From: Burkholderiaceae bacterium
GTDB taxonomy: Bacteria > Pseudomonadota > Gammaproteobacteria > Burkholderiales > Burkholderiaceae_E
NCBI GenBank assembly: GCA_027493945.1
Contig: JAOSJU010000001.1
Coordinates: forward strand, 1,054,001-1,118,000
DNA length: 64,000 nucleotides
Direction: 5' to 3'
Part shown: positions 1-9,139 of the stretch, piece by piece
How the letters are laid out: each line of letters opens with the position of its first letter
How positions within the stretch are numbered: the stretch's first letter is position 1
Notes under the pieces: generated by a model
Seen by the model: only the letters and a program-made list of their open reading frames with translations
The model's database searches: none
What the model was told of the DNA's origin: nothing
Translations under genes and position numbers: made by a program

Positions 1-298
1 TGCCGCCCAGCTTCTGCATTTCGGCGATGACCTGCAGCGTGAGCGTGGTCTTGCCCGAGGACTCGGGACCGTAGATCTCGACGACGCGGCCGCGCGGCAG
101 GCCACCCACGCCCAGCGCGATGTCGAGCCCCAGCGAGCCGGTGGACACTACCTGGATATCGCGCGCGACGTCGGCGTCGGAGAGCTTCATGACCGAGCCC
201 TTGCCGAACTGCTTTTCGATCTGGGCCAGCGCCGCGGATAGCGCTTTGGCGCGTTCGGTCCTGGATTTTGCGTCGTCCATCTTGATCACTTTGTCCAT
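1..298 (-). CDS. recA: RecA recombinase, N-terminal part (cut by window edge)
   Basis: RecA forms ATP-dependent filaments on single-stranded DNA for homologous recombination and LexA cleavage. The 99 visible residues include the RecA N-terminal helix ([18 protein letters not shown]) and the Walker A motif GPESSGKT, followed by [12 protein letters not shown]; the rest lies outside the window. The start is taken at the ATG at 296-298, which has a weak AAGG ribosome site; an in-frame ATG at 278-280 is the alternative. The promoter with a LexA-like box lies just upstream, so SOS induction is likely. Identity is very secure. Confidence 0.97.
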   Translation of the reverse strand, partial: MDKVIKMDDAKSRTERAKALSAALAQIEKQFGKGSVMKLSDADVARDIQVVSTGSLGLDIALGVGGLPRGRVVEIYGPESSGKTTLTLQVIAEMQKLGG

Positions 299-333
299 GG
301 CTGGCCTTGTCCGGTTGCAGGGAGGTGGTCCGG

Positions 334-366
334 ATTATGGCACAGCACTACTGTATAAACAATCAG
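334..366 (-). promoter_or_regulatory. recA promoter with LexA-like SOS box
   Basis: On the minus strand a -35 hexamer TTGTTT (357-362) and a -10 hexamer CATAAT (334-339) are separated by 17 bases. A near-SOS box CTGT-N8-TCAG (351-366, plus-strand reading) covers the -35; the consensus is CTGT-N8-ACAG, so one base deviates. The box overlaps the stop codon of pncC (363-365). LexA repression of recA is established knowledge; this site is inferred from sequence only. Confidence 0.65.
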
Positions 367-917
367 CTGTTGGTCTTAGGCCCGTCGTCGCCCGCGGCGG
401 CATCGACCCGGGCCGGCAGCAGCCGGTGCGCGCCGCGCAGCGCGTGCAGCGCGGCCGCGCGCCGCACCGCCGCCCGGTCGCCGGCGAACTGCCGCGTCTC
501 GGTCACCGGCGCCGCGTCGATCGCCGCCCAGCCGAAGCAGACCGTGCCCACCGGCTTGCCCGGCGTCGCGCCGCTCGGCCCGGCGATACCGGTGACCGCC
601 AGCGCGAGTTGCGCGCGGCTGCGCGTGAGCGCGCCGTCGGCCATCTGCGCCGCGACCGCCTCGCTGACCGCGCCCGCGGCGGCCAGCGTCTCGGCCGACA
701 CGCCGAGCAGGCCGACCTTCGCCTGGTCGCTGTAGGTGACGAAGCCGCGCTCGAACCACTGGCTGGCCCCGCCCGACTCGGTGAGCGCGCGGGCGATCGC
801 GCCGCCGGTGCAGGACTCGGCGGTGGCCACCATCCAGCCGCAGACGCGCAGCGCGTGGCCGAGCGCGACGGCGGCGTCGACGACCTCGGGCAGGCGATCG
901 GCGTCATCGGTCGTCAT
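363..917 (-). CDS. pncC: Nicotinamide-nucleotide amidohydrolase (CinA C-terminal domain)
   Basis: This 184-residue protein is a stand-alone CinA C-terminal domain, the family that deamidates NMN to nicotinate mononucleotide in NAD salvage. The conserved TAESCTGG (about residues 32-39), VTGIAGPSG (about 108) and GKPVGTVC motifs are all present, and the length matches single-domain PncC. The ATG at 917 is chosen because a strong GGGGAGGAGG lies seven bases upstream. It sits directly upstream of recA on the same strand, the usual cinA-recA neighbourhood, and downstream of pgpA. Confidence 0.9.
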   Translation of the reverse strand: MTTDDADRLPEVVDAAVALGHALRVCGWMVATAESCTGGAIARALTESGGASQWFERGFVTYSDQAKVGLLGVSAETLAAAGAVSEAVAAQMADGALTRSRAQLALAVTGIAGPSGATPGKPVGTVCFGWAAIDAAPVTETRQFAGDRAAVRRAAALHALRGAHRLLPARVDAAAGDDGPKTNS

Positions 918-943
918 GGCATGCCTCCTCCCCGGCGGCGCCG

Positions 944-1465
944 TCAGCGCTGCCACAGTGCCATCAGCAGCAGCGTGTAGAACGCCGCCAGCAGGTCGTC
1001 GAACATTACGCCGAAACCGCTCTTCAGCTTCGCGTCGAAATGGCGTATCGGCGGCGGCTTGACGATGTCGAAGAAGCGGAACAGCACGAATGCGGCGAAC
1101 TGCGCGGCCGTGGTCGCCGGCACGAACAGCAGCACCAGCCAGAACGCGACGATCTCGTCCCAGACGATCGATCCGTGATCGGCCACGCCGAGGTCGCGCG
1201 CGGTCTTGCCGCAGGCCCAGATGCCGACGGCGGCACCCGCCGCGATGACCGCCGCCCAGGCGGGCCGCCCGAGCCAGCGGTCGAGCACGACGAAGGCGAG
1301 CCAGGCCCACAGCGTGCCCACGGTGCCCGGCGCCCACGGCGACAGGCCGCTGCCGAAGCCGAACGCGATCAGCCGCGACAGGCGCTGGCGCATGAAGCGC
1401 GAATCGGCGCGCACCGGGGCTGGCGCCGGCACCGGCGCGCGCTCAGGCGAAGTGGTCGAAGCCAT
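944..1465 (-). CDS. pgpA: Phosphatidylglycerophosphatase A
   Basis: PgpA dephosphorylates phosphatidylglycerophosphate in the inner membrane to give phosphatidylglycerol. The 173-residue product has the family opening FGFGSGLSPWAPGTVGT and the VWDEIVAFW motif containing the catalytic acidic residues, plus several hydrophobic membrane stretches. The start is uncertain: ATGs at 1465 and 1471 both overlap the end of thiL (stop at 1443), and neither has a strong ribosome site. The thiL-pgpA overlap is a common proteobacterial arrangement and suggests translational coupling. Confidence 0.9.
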   Translation of the reverse strand: MASTTSPERAPVPAPAPVRADSRFMRQRLSRLIAFGFGSGLSPWAPGTVGTLWAWLAFVVLDRWLGRPAWAAVIAAGAAVGIWACGKTARDLGVADHGSIVWDEIVAFWLVLLFVPATTAAQFAAFVLFRFFDIVKPPPIRHFDAKLKSGFGVMFDDLLAAFYTLLLMALWQR

Positions 1466-2400
1466 GTCCATCGACGGTGAGCGGCCGGCCGCGGGCGTCG
1501 TGAAGGTGCAGCCCCTCGCCGGCCACGATGCGGCCGATGCGCGCGAGCGGCAATCCGAGACGGCCACCGATCGCCTCGATCGCGCTGCGGTTCTCCGCGG
1601 CGGCGGTGAACAGCAGTTCGTAGTCGTCCCCGCCGGCCAGCGCGAGACGGCGGCGCAGCGGCTCGGGAAGGCCGTCCAGGCTCGGGGCTACCGGCACCGC
1701 GCTCCAGTCGATCTCGGCGCCGACGCGCGAGCGATCGAGGATGTGGCCGAGGTCGCCGACCAGGCCGTCGGACAGGTCGATGGCGGCGCGTGCGAGGTGG
1801 CGCAGCGAGAGGCCCAGCGCCACGCGCGGCTCGGGGCGGTCGAGCCGCATGCGCGCGGGGGTCGCCGGGCGGACGCGGCCTGCCCTCGCCGGATTCGTGC
1901 ACCGCCAGCGCCGCCGCGCCCAGCGTGCCCGACACCCAGAGGTCGTCGTCGGGCTGCGCCGCGTCGCGGCGCAGCGCCGCCTCGGGTGGCACGTCGCCGA
2001 ACACCGTGATGCAGATCGTGGTCGGGCCGCGCGTGGTGTCGCCGCCGACCAGCTCGCAGCCATGGCGATCGGCGATCGCGAACAGGCCCGCGCAAAAGCC
2101 GGCGAGCCACGCTTCGTCGACCTGCGGCACGGCCAGCGCCAGCGTGAACGCGCTCGGGCGCGCCCCCATCGCGGCGAGATCGGACAGGTTCACCGCCAGC
2201 GCCTTGTGGCCCACCGTCGCCGGGTCGTCGTCCGCGAGGAAATGCCGGCCCGCGAGCAGCATGTCGGTAGACACGGCGGTCACGCAGTGCGGCGGCGCGG
2301 GCGCGAGCAGCGCGCAGTCGTCGCCGATGCCGAGGATCGCCTCGCGCGCCGGGCCACGGTCGAAATACCGCGCGATCAGTTCGAATTCGCCGAGCGGCAT
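1443..2400 (-). CDS. thiL: Thiamine-monophosphate kinase (one apparent frameshift)
   Basis: ThiL phosphorylates thiamine monophosphate to the active diphosphate cofactor. The N-terminal part starts MPLGEFELIARYF and carries GIGDDCALL, the VSTDM strand and GGDTT. The C-terminal part, in another frame, carries AIDLSDGL and AGGDDYELLF. Together they make a normal kinase of about 318 residues. The frame changes between about 1860 and 1895 and needs removal of one base. Because the gene is normally essential and the rest is intact, a consensus error is more likely than a pseudogene. It lies between nusB and pgpA as in many relatives. Confidence 0.88.
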
Positions 2401-2425
2401 GGTGCGCAAGCGATCGTGCCGCGGC

Positions 2426-2887
2426 TCAGCCGCGCGAGGTCGCTTCGTGCGGACGCAGGCGCGCGGCGACCCGGTCGAGCACGCCGTTCACGTACTTGTA
2501 GCCGTCGGTGCCGCCGTAGGTCTTGGCCAGTTCGACCGCCTCGTTGATCACGACGCGATAAGGGATCTCGGGCATGCGCGACAGCTCGAACGCCGCGAGC
2601 ATCAGCACGCCGTGCTCGACCGGACTCAGTTCGGCGACCTTGCGGTCGAGGTTCGGCGCGATCAGCTCGTCGAGTTCGTCGGCCGCGCCGATCGCACCGT
2701 GCAGCAGCGCCTCGAAGTGGCCGGCATCGGCCTTTTCGAAACCCGGCGTGTCGGCGAGGTGGGCCTGGATCGCGCCGGAATCTTCACGCGACATCAGCCA
2801 CTGGTACAGGCCCTGGAGCGCGAGCTCGCGTGCGCGGCGCCGCGCGCTCTTGGCCGGCGTGCCCCGCCCCTTGCCGGGCTCAGGCAT
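2426..2887 (-). CDS. nusB: Transcription antitermination factor NusB
   Basis: NusB joins NusE (S10) at boxA RNA in rRNA antitermination complexes. The 153-residue product shows the all-helical NusB pattern, with [15 protein letters not shown] near the N terminus and [31 protein letters not shown] in two blocks toward the C terminus, ending in [13 protein letters not shown]. The start ATG (2885-2887) shares one base with the TGA of ribH (TGATG), so translation is probably coupled. The ribH-nusB-thiL order is typical of proteobacteria. Confidence 0.95.
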   Translation of the reverse strand: MPEPGKGRGTPAKSARRRARELALQGLYQWLMSREDSGAIQAHLADTPGFEKADAGHFEALLHGAIGAADELDELIAPNLDRKVAELSPVEHGVLMLAAFELSRMPEIPYRVVINEAVELAKTYGGTDGYKYVNGVLDRVAARLRPHEATSRG

Positions 2888-3492
2888 CAGTGGCGCGCCC
2901 CGCGCCCGTGGCGGCCCGGCGCACGGCGTTCCTCTTCGGGCTCTCCGTCCTCTTCGTCTTCTTCGTCCTCGTCCTCGTCTTCTTCCTCGTCGTCGTCGTC
3001 GTCGTCGTAGTCGTCTTCGTCCTCGCCGGCGAGGCCGGACAGCGACGACGCGAGATTGGCCATCTCGACGGCCACGCGCGCCGCTTCGGCGCCTTTCTCG
3101 GCCGCGCGCGCCGAGGCCTGCTCGTCGGTCTCGGTGGTGAGCACCGCGTTGGCCACCGGCAGGTTGAAGTCGAGCGCCACGCGCGAGATGCCGGCCGCGC
3201 TCTCGTTGGAGACGACCTCGAAATGATAGGTCTCGCCGCGCACGACGGCGCCGAGCGCGATCAGCGCGTCGAACTCGCCCGACGCCGCGAGCTGCTGCAG
3301 CACCAGCGGAATCTCGAGCGAACCGGGCACGGTGCAGACGAACACGTCCTCGGCGTCGACGCCGAGGTCGACCAGTTCGGCCAGGCAGGCGTCGCGCAGG
3401 GCCTCGCAGACGACCTGGTTGAACCGCGCCTGGACCACGCCGATGCGCAGGCCGCTGCCGTCCAGGTCGGACTGGAACACTTCGATTTCCAT
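2887..3492 (-). CDS. ribH: 6,7-dimethyl-8-ribityllumazine synthase with acidic tail
   Basis: RibH condenses the 3,4-dihydroxybutanone phosphate from RibB with the ribityl-pyrimidine to make lumazine, the penultimate step to riboflavin. The core (residues 1-155) has [18 protein letters not shown] and [12 protein letters not shown] with the catalytic His near residue 90. At 201 residues it exceeds the usual 150-160 because of a C-terminal extension: residues 157-188 are nearly all Asp/Glu, followed by a short basic end ([13 protein letters not shown]). It starts three bases after the ribBA stop and overlaps nusB by one base. Confidence 0.95.
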   Translation of the reverse strand: MEIEVFQSDLDGSGLRIGVVQARFNQVVCEALRDACLAELVDLGVDAEDVFVCTVPGSLEIPLVLQQLAASGEFDALIALGAVVRGETYHFEVVSNESAAGISRVALDFNLPVANAVLTTETDEQASARAAEKGAEAARVAVEMANLASSLSGLAGEDEDDYDDDDDDEEEDEDEDEEDEEDGEPEEERRAPGRHGRGARH

Positions 3493-3495
3493 GCG

Positions 3496-4614
3496 TTACT
3501 CCTGGTTGCCCGGCTCGAAGCCGGCGACTTCGAGCTCGAAGCCGGTCATGCTGGGCATCTTGCGCGGCTGCGAGAGCAGCCGCATGCGTCCGACGCCCAG
3601 GTCCTTGAGGATCTGCGCCCCGATGCCGTAGGTGCGCAGGTCGAGCTTGCCGGTGCGCCGCCGCACGTTCGCGCGCGCCTCGCCGTCGGCCGAGAGCTGC
3701 AGTTGCGCGAAAAGCGCCTCGGCGGGCTGCGCGCAGTTGAGCAACACCACGACGCCGCAGGGCTCGGCGGCGATCATCGACAGCGCGCGCTCCAGCGGCC
3801 ACGAGTGGGTGGACGCGTCGGCCTCGAGCAGGTCGAGCACCGACAGCGGTTCGTGCACCCGCACCAGCGTCTCGCGTCGCGAATCGATCTCGCCGTGAAC
3901 CAGCGCCAGGTGCGGCGAGCCGGCGGCGGTGTCGCGATAGGCGACCAGCCGGAACGTGCCCCAGCGGGTGTGGATCGGGCGCTGGGAGAGCCGCTCGATC
4001 AGGCTCTCGTGGGCGCTGCGGTACTGGATGAGCTCGGCGATCGCGCCGATCTTCAGGTTGTGGCGCGCGGCGAACTCGACCAGGTCGGGCAGGCGCGCCA
4101 TCGTGCCGTCGTCTTTCAGGATCTCGCAGATGACCGACGCGGGCGTCAGGCCCGCCAGTCGCGCGAGGTCGCAGCCGGCCTCGGTATGGCCGGCGCGCAT
4201 CAGCACGCCGCCGCGCTGCGCCATCAGCGGGAAGACGTGGCCGGGCTGGACCAGGTCGTCGGGCTTCGCATGGCGCGCGACTGCCGCCTGCACCGTGCGC
4301 GCGCGGTCGGCCGCCGAGATGCCGGTGGACACTCCTTCGGCGGCCTCGATCGACACGGTGAAGTTCGTGCCGTGGCGCGTGCCGTTGCTGACGACCATCA
4401 GCGGCAGCTCGAGCTGGCGGCAGCGCTCTTCGGTGAGCGTGAGGCAGATCAGTCCGCGGCCGTAGCGGGCCATGAAGTTGATCGCTTCCGGGGTGACGAA
4501 GTCGGCCGCGAGCACCAGGTCGCCTTCGTTCTCGCGGTCTTCCTCGTCGACCAGGATGACCATCCGGCCGGCGGCGAGCTCGGCGATGATTTCGGGGGTG
4601 CTGGACAGTGTCAT
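3496..4614 (-). CDS. ribBA: 3,4-dihydroxy-2-butanone 4-phosphate synthase with degenerate GTP cyclohydrolase II domain
   Basis: The N-terminal half (about residues 1-205) is a full DHBP synthase, with [11 protein letters not shown] at 23-33, [11 protein letters not shown] and [14 protein letters not shown], making the four-carbon unit of riboflavin. The C-terminal half (about 210-372) has the GTP cyclohydrolase II fold pattern ([29 protein letters not shown]) but lacks the three-cysteine zinc site that normally follows [13 protein letters not shown]. Similar RibB fusions with an inactive second domain are known in Proteobacteria, so a separate RibA is expected elsewhere. It heads the ribBA-ribH-nusB-thiL-pgpA run. 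Confidence 0.92.
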   Translation of the reverse strand: MTLSSTPEIIAELAAGRMVILVDEEDRENEGDLVLAADFVTPEAINFMARYGRGLICLTLTEERCRQLELPLMVVSNGTRHGTNFTVSIEAAEGVSTGISAADRARTVQAAVARHAKPDDLVQPGHVFPLMAQRGGVLMRAGHTEAGCDLARLAGLTPASVICEILKDDGTMARLPDLVEFAARHNLKIGAIAELIQYRSAHESLIERLSQRPIHTRWGTFRLVAYRDTAAGSPHLALVHGEIDSRRETLVRVHEPLSVLDLLEADASTHSWPLERALSMIAAEPCGVVVLLNCAQPAEALFAQLQLSADGEARANVRRRTGKLDLRTYGIGAQILKDLGVGRMRLLSQPRKMPSMTGFELEVAGFEPGNQE

Positions 4615-4697
4615 CCGGGCATTTTACGCTGGGCGGGCGGCCGTCGCCGCCGGGCGGCGGCTGCGGCGGGCCCCTGCGGCGCGATACTGCGCAAGTG

Positions 4698-5189
4698 ATG
4701 AATCCGCAGGACCTGCAGAGCTACCGTCGCGTCGACACGCGCAGCGAAGCGCGCGCCGCGTTCGACGGCATCGTGTCGCGCGCGCAGCGTTCGCTGCGCA
4801 TCGCCGACGATCGCGGCGAGTTCTACGGCTTCGATCGCAAGAGCTTCGCCGACGCGCTCGAAGCGCTGCTCGGGCGCGGCCGCGACACCACGGTCGAGAT
4901 CGTCCTGCACGACGCCGGCTTCGTCGAGCGCTCGTGCCCGCGCGTGGTCGCGCTGCTGCGCCGGCACTGGCCGCGGCTGCGCGTGCTGCGCAGCGAGGAG
5001 TCGGCGCGCAACTATCCGCGCGGCTTCGTGCTGGTGGACGACCGGGTGGTGCTGCGCCGCCCTCATCACGACAACGCGCTCACCCTGGTCGACTTCGACG
5101 AGGAGGCCGTGTCGCAGGCGCGCGGACTGCTCGACGAACTGGTCGCCGGCGCGTCGGTCGCGATCGGCGCGAGCACCACGGGCCTTTAG
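4698..5189 (+). CDS. Conserved hypothetical protein, PLD-like helix-strand pattern
   Basis: This 163-residue soluble protein is not assigned a function. It alternates predicted helices and strands ([51 protein letters not shown]), a layout like the non-catalytic single-domain phospholipase-D-like proteins, but no HxK motif is present. It lies antisense between ribBA and ribE and its stop overlaps the ribE stop by four bases. The start ATG at 4698 is chosen over upstream codons because the region before it is low-complexity. The gene is probably real, given its non-repetitive composition. Confidence 0.65.
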   Translation: MNPQDLQSYRRVDTRSEARAAFDGIVSRAQRSLRIADDRGEFYGFDRKSFADALEALLGRGRDTTVEIVLHDAGFVERSCPRVVALLRRHWPRLRVLRSEESARNYPRGFVLVDDRVVLRRPHHDNALTLVDFDEEAVSQARGLLDELVAGASVAIGASTTGL

Positions 5190-5797
5190 GAGCCGTCCGC
5201 GCCGAGCATCCGCTCGACGTAGCGCGCGATCAGGTCGACTTCGAGGTTGACCCGGTCGCCCGCCTTCAGCGCCTTCAGCGTGGTGACCGCGATCGTGTGC
5301 GGAATCAGGTTGATCTCGAACTCGGCGCCGCCGGCCACGTCGCTGACGCGATTGACCGTGAGGCTGACGCCGTTGACCGTGACCGAGCCCTTGTAGGCGA
5401 AGAACTTCGCCAGCGCGGCGGGCGCGCGCAGCACCAGCCGCCACGACTCGCCCACCGGCTCGAACGCGACCACCTGCCCGAGACCGTCGACGTGCCCCGA
5501 CACCAGGTGCCCGCCGATGCGGTCGTCGAGCCGCATCGCCTTCTCGAGGTTGACGTCGCCGACGCGGTCCAGGCCGCTGGTCTTCGACAGGCTTTCCTTC
5601 GAGACCTCGACCACGAAGCGCCCGCCGTCGATGCCGATGGCGGTCATGCAGGCACCCTGGATCGCGATCGAGTCGCCGGGCGCCACGTCGGACAGGTCGA
5701 GCGCGCCCGCGTCGATGGTCAGGCGCACTCCGGCATCGGCACCCAGCGGGTCGATGCGCTCGATGCGGCCCACGGCCGAGACGATTCCGGTGAACAT
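5186..5797 (-). CDS. ribE: Riboflavin synthase, alpha chain
   Basis: This enzyme dismutates two lumazine molecules to riboflavin. The 203-residue product has the two homologous barrels of the family: the first begins MFTGIVSAVGRI and contains IQGACMTAI, and the second begins with GHLVSGHVDG and contains VTVNGVSLTVN. Length and motifs are normal. It follows ribD by three bases and is surely co-transcribed with it. No FMN riboswitch is visible upstream of either gene. Confidence 0.95.
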   Translation of the reverse strand: MFTGIVSAVGRIERIDPLGADAGVRLTIDAGALDLSDVAPGDSIAIQGACMTAIGIDGGRFVVEVSKESLSKTSGLDRVGDVNLEKAMRLDDRIGGHLVSGHVDGLGQVVAFEPVGESWRLVLRAPAALAKFFAYKGSVTVNGVSLTVNRVSDVAGGAEFEINLIPHTIAVTTLKALKAGDRVNLEVDLIARYVERMLGADGS

Positions 5798-5800
5798 GCT

Positions 5801-6901
5801 TCAGATCCTCTCCGCAAGCCGTGCCAGCAGCCGCAGGTCGTCGCCGACGCGATCGACCGACTGCCATTGAAGGACGAGGCGCTCGTCGAGCGACCCGGGA
5901 GGAGCGAGGTCGGCAAGTCCCATCGCGTTGCCGAGCAGCGTAGGCGCCATGTAGACCAGCAGTTCGTCGACGCAGTTCTCGCGCAGCAGCGACCCGTTCA
6001 GCCGGTAGCCCGCCTCGACGTGCAGCTCGTTGATGCCGCGGCGCGCGAGCTCGCGCATGAGCGCCGGCAGGTCGACCTTGCCGCGCGCGTCGGGCAGCGT
6101 GATCACCTCGCTGCCCAGCTCTTCGAGCTGCGCGGTCCTGGACACGCGCTTCGCCTCGTCGATCGCGCATACCACCAGCGTGCTGCCGCCCTCGAGGATA
6201 CGCGCGGCCGGGTCGACTTCGAGGCGCGAGTCGACCAGCACCCGCAACGGCTGCCGCGACGTCTGCACATGGCGCACGGTGAGCTGCGGGTTGTCGTCGC
6301 GCACCGTGCCGATGCCGGTGAGGATCGCGCAGGCGCGGGCGCGCCACGCATGACCGTCGGCGCGCGCCGCCTCGCCGGTGATCCACTGGCTGCGGCCGTC
6401 GGGCAGCGCGGTGCGGCCGTCCAGGCTCGCGGCGACCTTCAGCCGCACCCAGGGCCGGTTGTGCACCATCCGCGAGGCGAAGCCGATGTTCAGCTCGCGC
6501 GCTTCCTGCTGCAGCAGTCCGCAGCGCACGTCGATGCCCGCGGCCCGCAGGCGCTCGAGCCCTTCGCCGTTGACCGACGGGTTCGGGTCTTCCATCGCGG
6601 CGACGACCCCGGCCACCCGGGCCTCGATCAGCGCGTCCACGCACGGCGGCGTGCGGCCGTGGTGGTTGCACGGCTCGAGCGTGATGTAGGCGGTGGCGCC
6701 GCGCGCGCGCTCGCCGGCCTGCGCCAGCGCCAGCACCTCGGCGTGCGGCTCGCCGGCGCGCCGGTGCCATCCCTCGCCGACGATCGCGTTGTCGCGCACG
6801 ACCACGCAGCCCACGCGCGGGTTCGGCGTGGCGGTCGTGAGCCCGAGCGCCGCGAGTTGCAGCGCGCGCTCCATGAAGTCGTGGTCGGCCGGCGTGAACA
6901 T
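5801..6901 (-). CDS. ribD: Bifunctional pyrimidine deaminase/reductase
   Basis: RibD deaminates the pyrimidine produced from GTP and then reduces its ribose. The deaminase domain (about residues 1-145) has the zinc motifs HAEVLAL and PCNHHGRTPPC. The reductase domain (about 150-366) has RPWVRLKVAASLDGR and the GTVRDDNPQLTVR stretch. The length of 366 is usual. It is the first gene of the ribD-ribE pair and is divergent, across a 102-base gap, from the thiamine-diphosphate enzyme gene. In many relatives nrdR precedes ribD; here the two are separated by that gene and the palindromes. Confidence 0.95.
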   Translation of the reverse strand: MFTPADHDFMERALQLAALGLTTATPNPRVGCVVVRDNAIVGEGWHRRAGEPHAEVLALAQAGERARGATAYITLEPCNHHGRTPPCVDALIEARVAGVVAAMEDPNPSVNGEGLERLRAAGIDVRCGLLQQEARELNIGFASRMVHNRPWVRLKVAASLDGRTALPDGRSQWITGEAARADGHAWRARACAILTGIGTVRDDNPQLTVRHVQTSRQPLRVLVDSRLEVDPAARILEGGSTLVVCAIDEAKRVSRTAQLEELGSEVITLPDARGKVDLPALMRELARRGINELHVEAGYRLNGSLLRENCVDELLVYMAPTLLGNAMGLADLAPPGSLDERLVLQWQSVDRVGDDLRLLARLAERI

Positions 6902-7003
6902 GGGGCGCCATTATCGCGCCGAATCGGGGCCGGTTCGCGCTACGATCGTCCCCGCACGGGGGAGGCCCGCTCCCATCCCCCCGATTCACCGAAGGAGAAG
7001 GCA

Positions 7004-8719
7004 TTGACCGACTCGACGACAGCCGCGCCCGGTGCGCGCCCCGGCGGCCAGATCCTCGCCGACACGCTGGCGCTGCAGGGGGTCGACACGGTGTTCGGCG
7101 TGCCGGGCGAGAGCTACCTGGCGGTGCTCGACGGGCTGTACCGTCACCGCGAGCGCATCCGTTTCGTGACCTGCCGCCAAGAGGGCGGTGCGGCGTTCAT
7201 GGCCGACGCCTACGCCAAGCTCACCGGCAAGCCCGGCGTGGTGATGGTCACGCGCGGGCCGGGGGCGAGCAACGCGTCGGTGGGCGTGCACGCCGCCTTC
7301 CAGGACTCGGTGCCGATGGTCGTCTTCGTCGGCCAGGTGGGCACCGACTTCATCGACCGCGAGGCATTCCAGGAGGTCGACTACCGGCGCATGTTCGGCC
7401 AGATGGCCAAGTGGGTCGCGCAGGTCGACCGCGCAGATCGCCTCCCCGAGTACGTCGCGCGCGCCTTCCAGGTGGCCGCGAGCGGGCGCATGGGGCCGGT
7501 GGTGCTCGCGCTGCCCGAGGACATGCTGGTGCAGCAGGCCACAGTCGCCGACGCGCGCTGCCATCGGCCGGTGCGCGCCAGTCCGGGCCCCGCGCAGATC
7601 GAGGCGCTCGCGGCGATGCTGGCACGCGCGCGCAGGCCCTTCGTGATGCTCGGCGGCACCGGATGGAGCAGCCAGGCCTGCGACGACCTGCGCATCTTCG
7701 CCGAAGCCAACCGCCTGCCGGTGGCCTGCGCGTTCCGCTTCCAGGACCTCTTCGACAACCGCCATCCGAACTACGTCGGCGACGTGGGCATCGGCGTGAA
7801 CCCGAAGCTCGCGGCGCGCCTGAGAGATGCCGACCTGGTGCTGGCGATCGGCCCGCGCCTGGGCGAGATGACCACCTCGGGCTACACGCTGCTGGAAGCG
7901 CCGCGACCGAAGCAGTCGCTGGTGCACGTGCACGCCGGCATCGAGGAACTGGGTCGCGTCTACCAGGCCGACCTGATGATCGCCTCGGGCATGCCCGAGA
8001 TCGCCGCGGCGCTGCGCACGGTGAAGGTCGATTCGGAGGCCTGGGCCGGCTCGCTCGCGCAGGCGCGCGCCGAGTACGAAGCCTGGCAGGGCCAGCCCGC
8101 GATCTATGCGGGCGGCGCCGCGCCGGCGCTCGACCTGTGGCAGGTGGTGCAGACGTTGAAGCGCCTTCTCCCCGCCGATGCGATCCTGACCAACGGCGCC
8201 GGCAACTTTGCCACCTGGGCCAACCGCTTCTGGCCCTACGCGGGGCTGCGCACGCTCCTGTCGACCACCTCGGGCTCGATGGGCTACGGCGTGCCCGCCG
8301 CGGTATCGGCGGCGATCGTGCAGCCGCAGCGCACCGTGGTCTGCTTCGCCGGCGACGGCGACTTCCTGATGAACGGACAGGAGCTGGCCACGGCAGCGCA
8401 GTACGGCGCCGCGCCGGTCGTGATCGTGTTCGACAACGGCATGTACGGCACGATCCGCATGCACCAGGAGCGCGAGTACCCGTCGCGGGTAGTGGGCACC
8501 GAGCTGGCGAACCCCGACTTCGCGAAATACGGCGAGACCTTCGGCGGCTTCGGCACGCGCGTCGAGCGCACCGCGGAGTTCGAGCGGGCCATGCGCGCGG
8601 CGCTCGACCACGCCCGCGCGAACCGCCGGCCGGCCGTGGTGCACCTGAAAGTCGACCCGCAGGCGATCACGCCCAACGCGACGCTCGACGCGATCCGCGC
8701 CTCCGGGGCGAAGCGGTAG
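7004..8719 (+). CDS. Thiamine diphosphate-dependent enzyme, acetolactate synthase-like
   Basis: This 571-residue protein has the three domains of the POX/ALS family: an N-terminal Pyr domain with the catalytic Glu in CRQEGGAAFMADAYAK, a central domain, and a C-terminal PP domain with the diphosphate motif GDGDFLMNGQEL near residue 450. The substrate is not evident; catabolic acetolactate synthase, benzoylformate decarboxylase-like and oxalyl-CoA-decarboxylase-like enzymes share this layout. No regulatory small subunit lies next to it. The start is a TTG at 7004 with AGGAGA seven bases upstream; no ATG in frame fits the family start. It transcribes toward the palindrome pair. Confidence 0.85.
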   Translation: MTDSTTAAPGARPGGQILADTLALQGVDTVFGVPGESYLAVLDGLYRHRERIRFVTCRQEGGAAFMADAYAKLTGKPGVVMVTRGPGASNASVGVHAAFQDSVPMVVFVGQVGTDFIDREAFQEVDYRRMFGQMAKWVAQVDRADRLPEYVARAFQVAASGRMGPVVLALPEDMLVQQATVADARCHRPVRASPGPAQIEALAAMLARARRPFVMLGGTGWSSQACDDLRIFAEANRLPVACAFRFQDLFDNRHPNYVGDVGIGVNPKLAARLRDADLVLAIGPRLGEMTTSGYTLLEAPRPKQSLVHVHAGIEELGRVYQADLMIASGMPEIAAALRTVKVDSEAWAGSLAQARAEYEAWQGQPAIYAGGAAPALDLWQVVQTLKRLLPADAILTNGAGNFATWANRFWPYAGLRTLLSTTSGSMGYGVPAAVSAAIVQPQRTVVCFAGDGDFLMNGQELATAAQYGAAPVVIVFDNGMYGTIRMHQEREYPSRVVGTELANPDFAKYGETFGGFGTRVERTAEFERAMRAALDHARANRRPAVVHLKVDPQAITPNATLDAIRASGAKR

Positions 8720-8750
8720 GCGGGTGTCGCAGCTTCGTTCACCGGGGAGG

Positions 8751-9030
8751 TTCCGGGTTTGCCGGGGGCCGTTGGCCGCAGCCCGTGGCGTGCCGCATGC
8801 GGGGGCGTTGGCGTTCGGCCGCCGAGCGGATGCTGCGGCCCCGCTTCGCGGGGCTTCCTCGCCTACCTCGCAAATCGGCACCCGCGTCGTACGCGCTTCG
8901 CGCGGACGAGCGGGTCCCGCCGATTTGCTTTCGGTAGCGCTCGGCTTGCATATGCTCGGCGGCCGAACGCCAACGCCCCCGCATGCGGCACGCCACGGGC
9001 TGCGGCCAACGGCCCCCGGCAAACCCGGAA
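8751..9030. repeat. Large nested palindrome 1 (77-bp perfect arms)
   Basis: Positions 8751-8827 and 8954-9030 are perfect 77-base inverted repeats around a 126-base core. The core holds further stems: GCAAATCGGC pairs with GCCGATTTGC, a CGCGC/GCGCG hairpin lies inside that, and CCCCGC-TTC-GCGGGG lies at its left end. The element lies between convergent genes (the thiamine-diphosphate enzyme and nrdR). No T-run follows the stems, so it is not a plain Rho-independent terminator. The core is homologous, in opposite orientation, to that of palindrome 2. Confidence 0.9.
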
Positions 9031-9139
9031 CCCAACGAGGCTTCGACACGGTCGACGGCTGGCCCGTCACGACGCCAGCCTCGGCATCAAGACGCTGTCT
9101 CGATCCGCGACGGGCGGCGTCCCCGGCTGCGCCCCGAGT

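Noticed and set aside
4472-7003. Long plus-strand frame upstream of the thiamine-diphosphate enzyme start
   Set aside because: It crosses ribE and ribD antisense and has no domain; the enzyme starts at the TTG at 7004 with its own ribosome site.
6902-7003. FMN riboswitch upstream of ribD
   Set aside because: The 102-base gap to the divergent gene has none of the conserved RFN stems.
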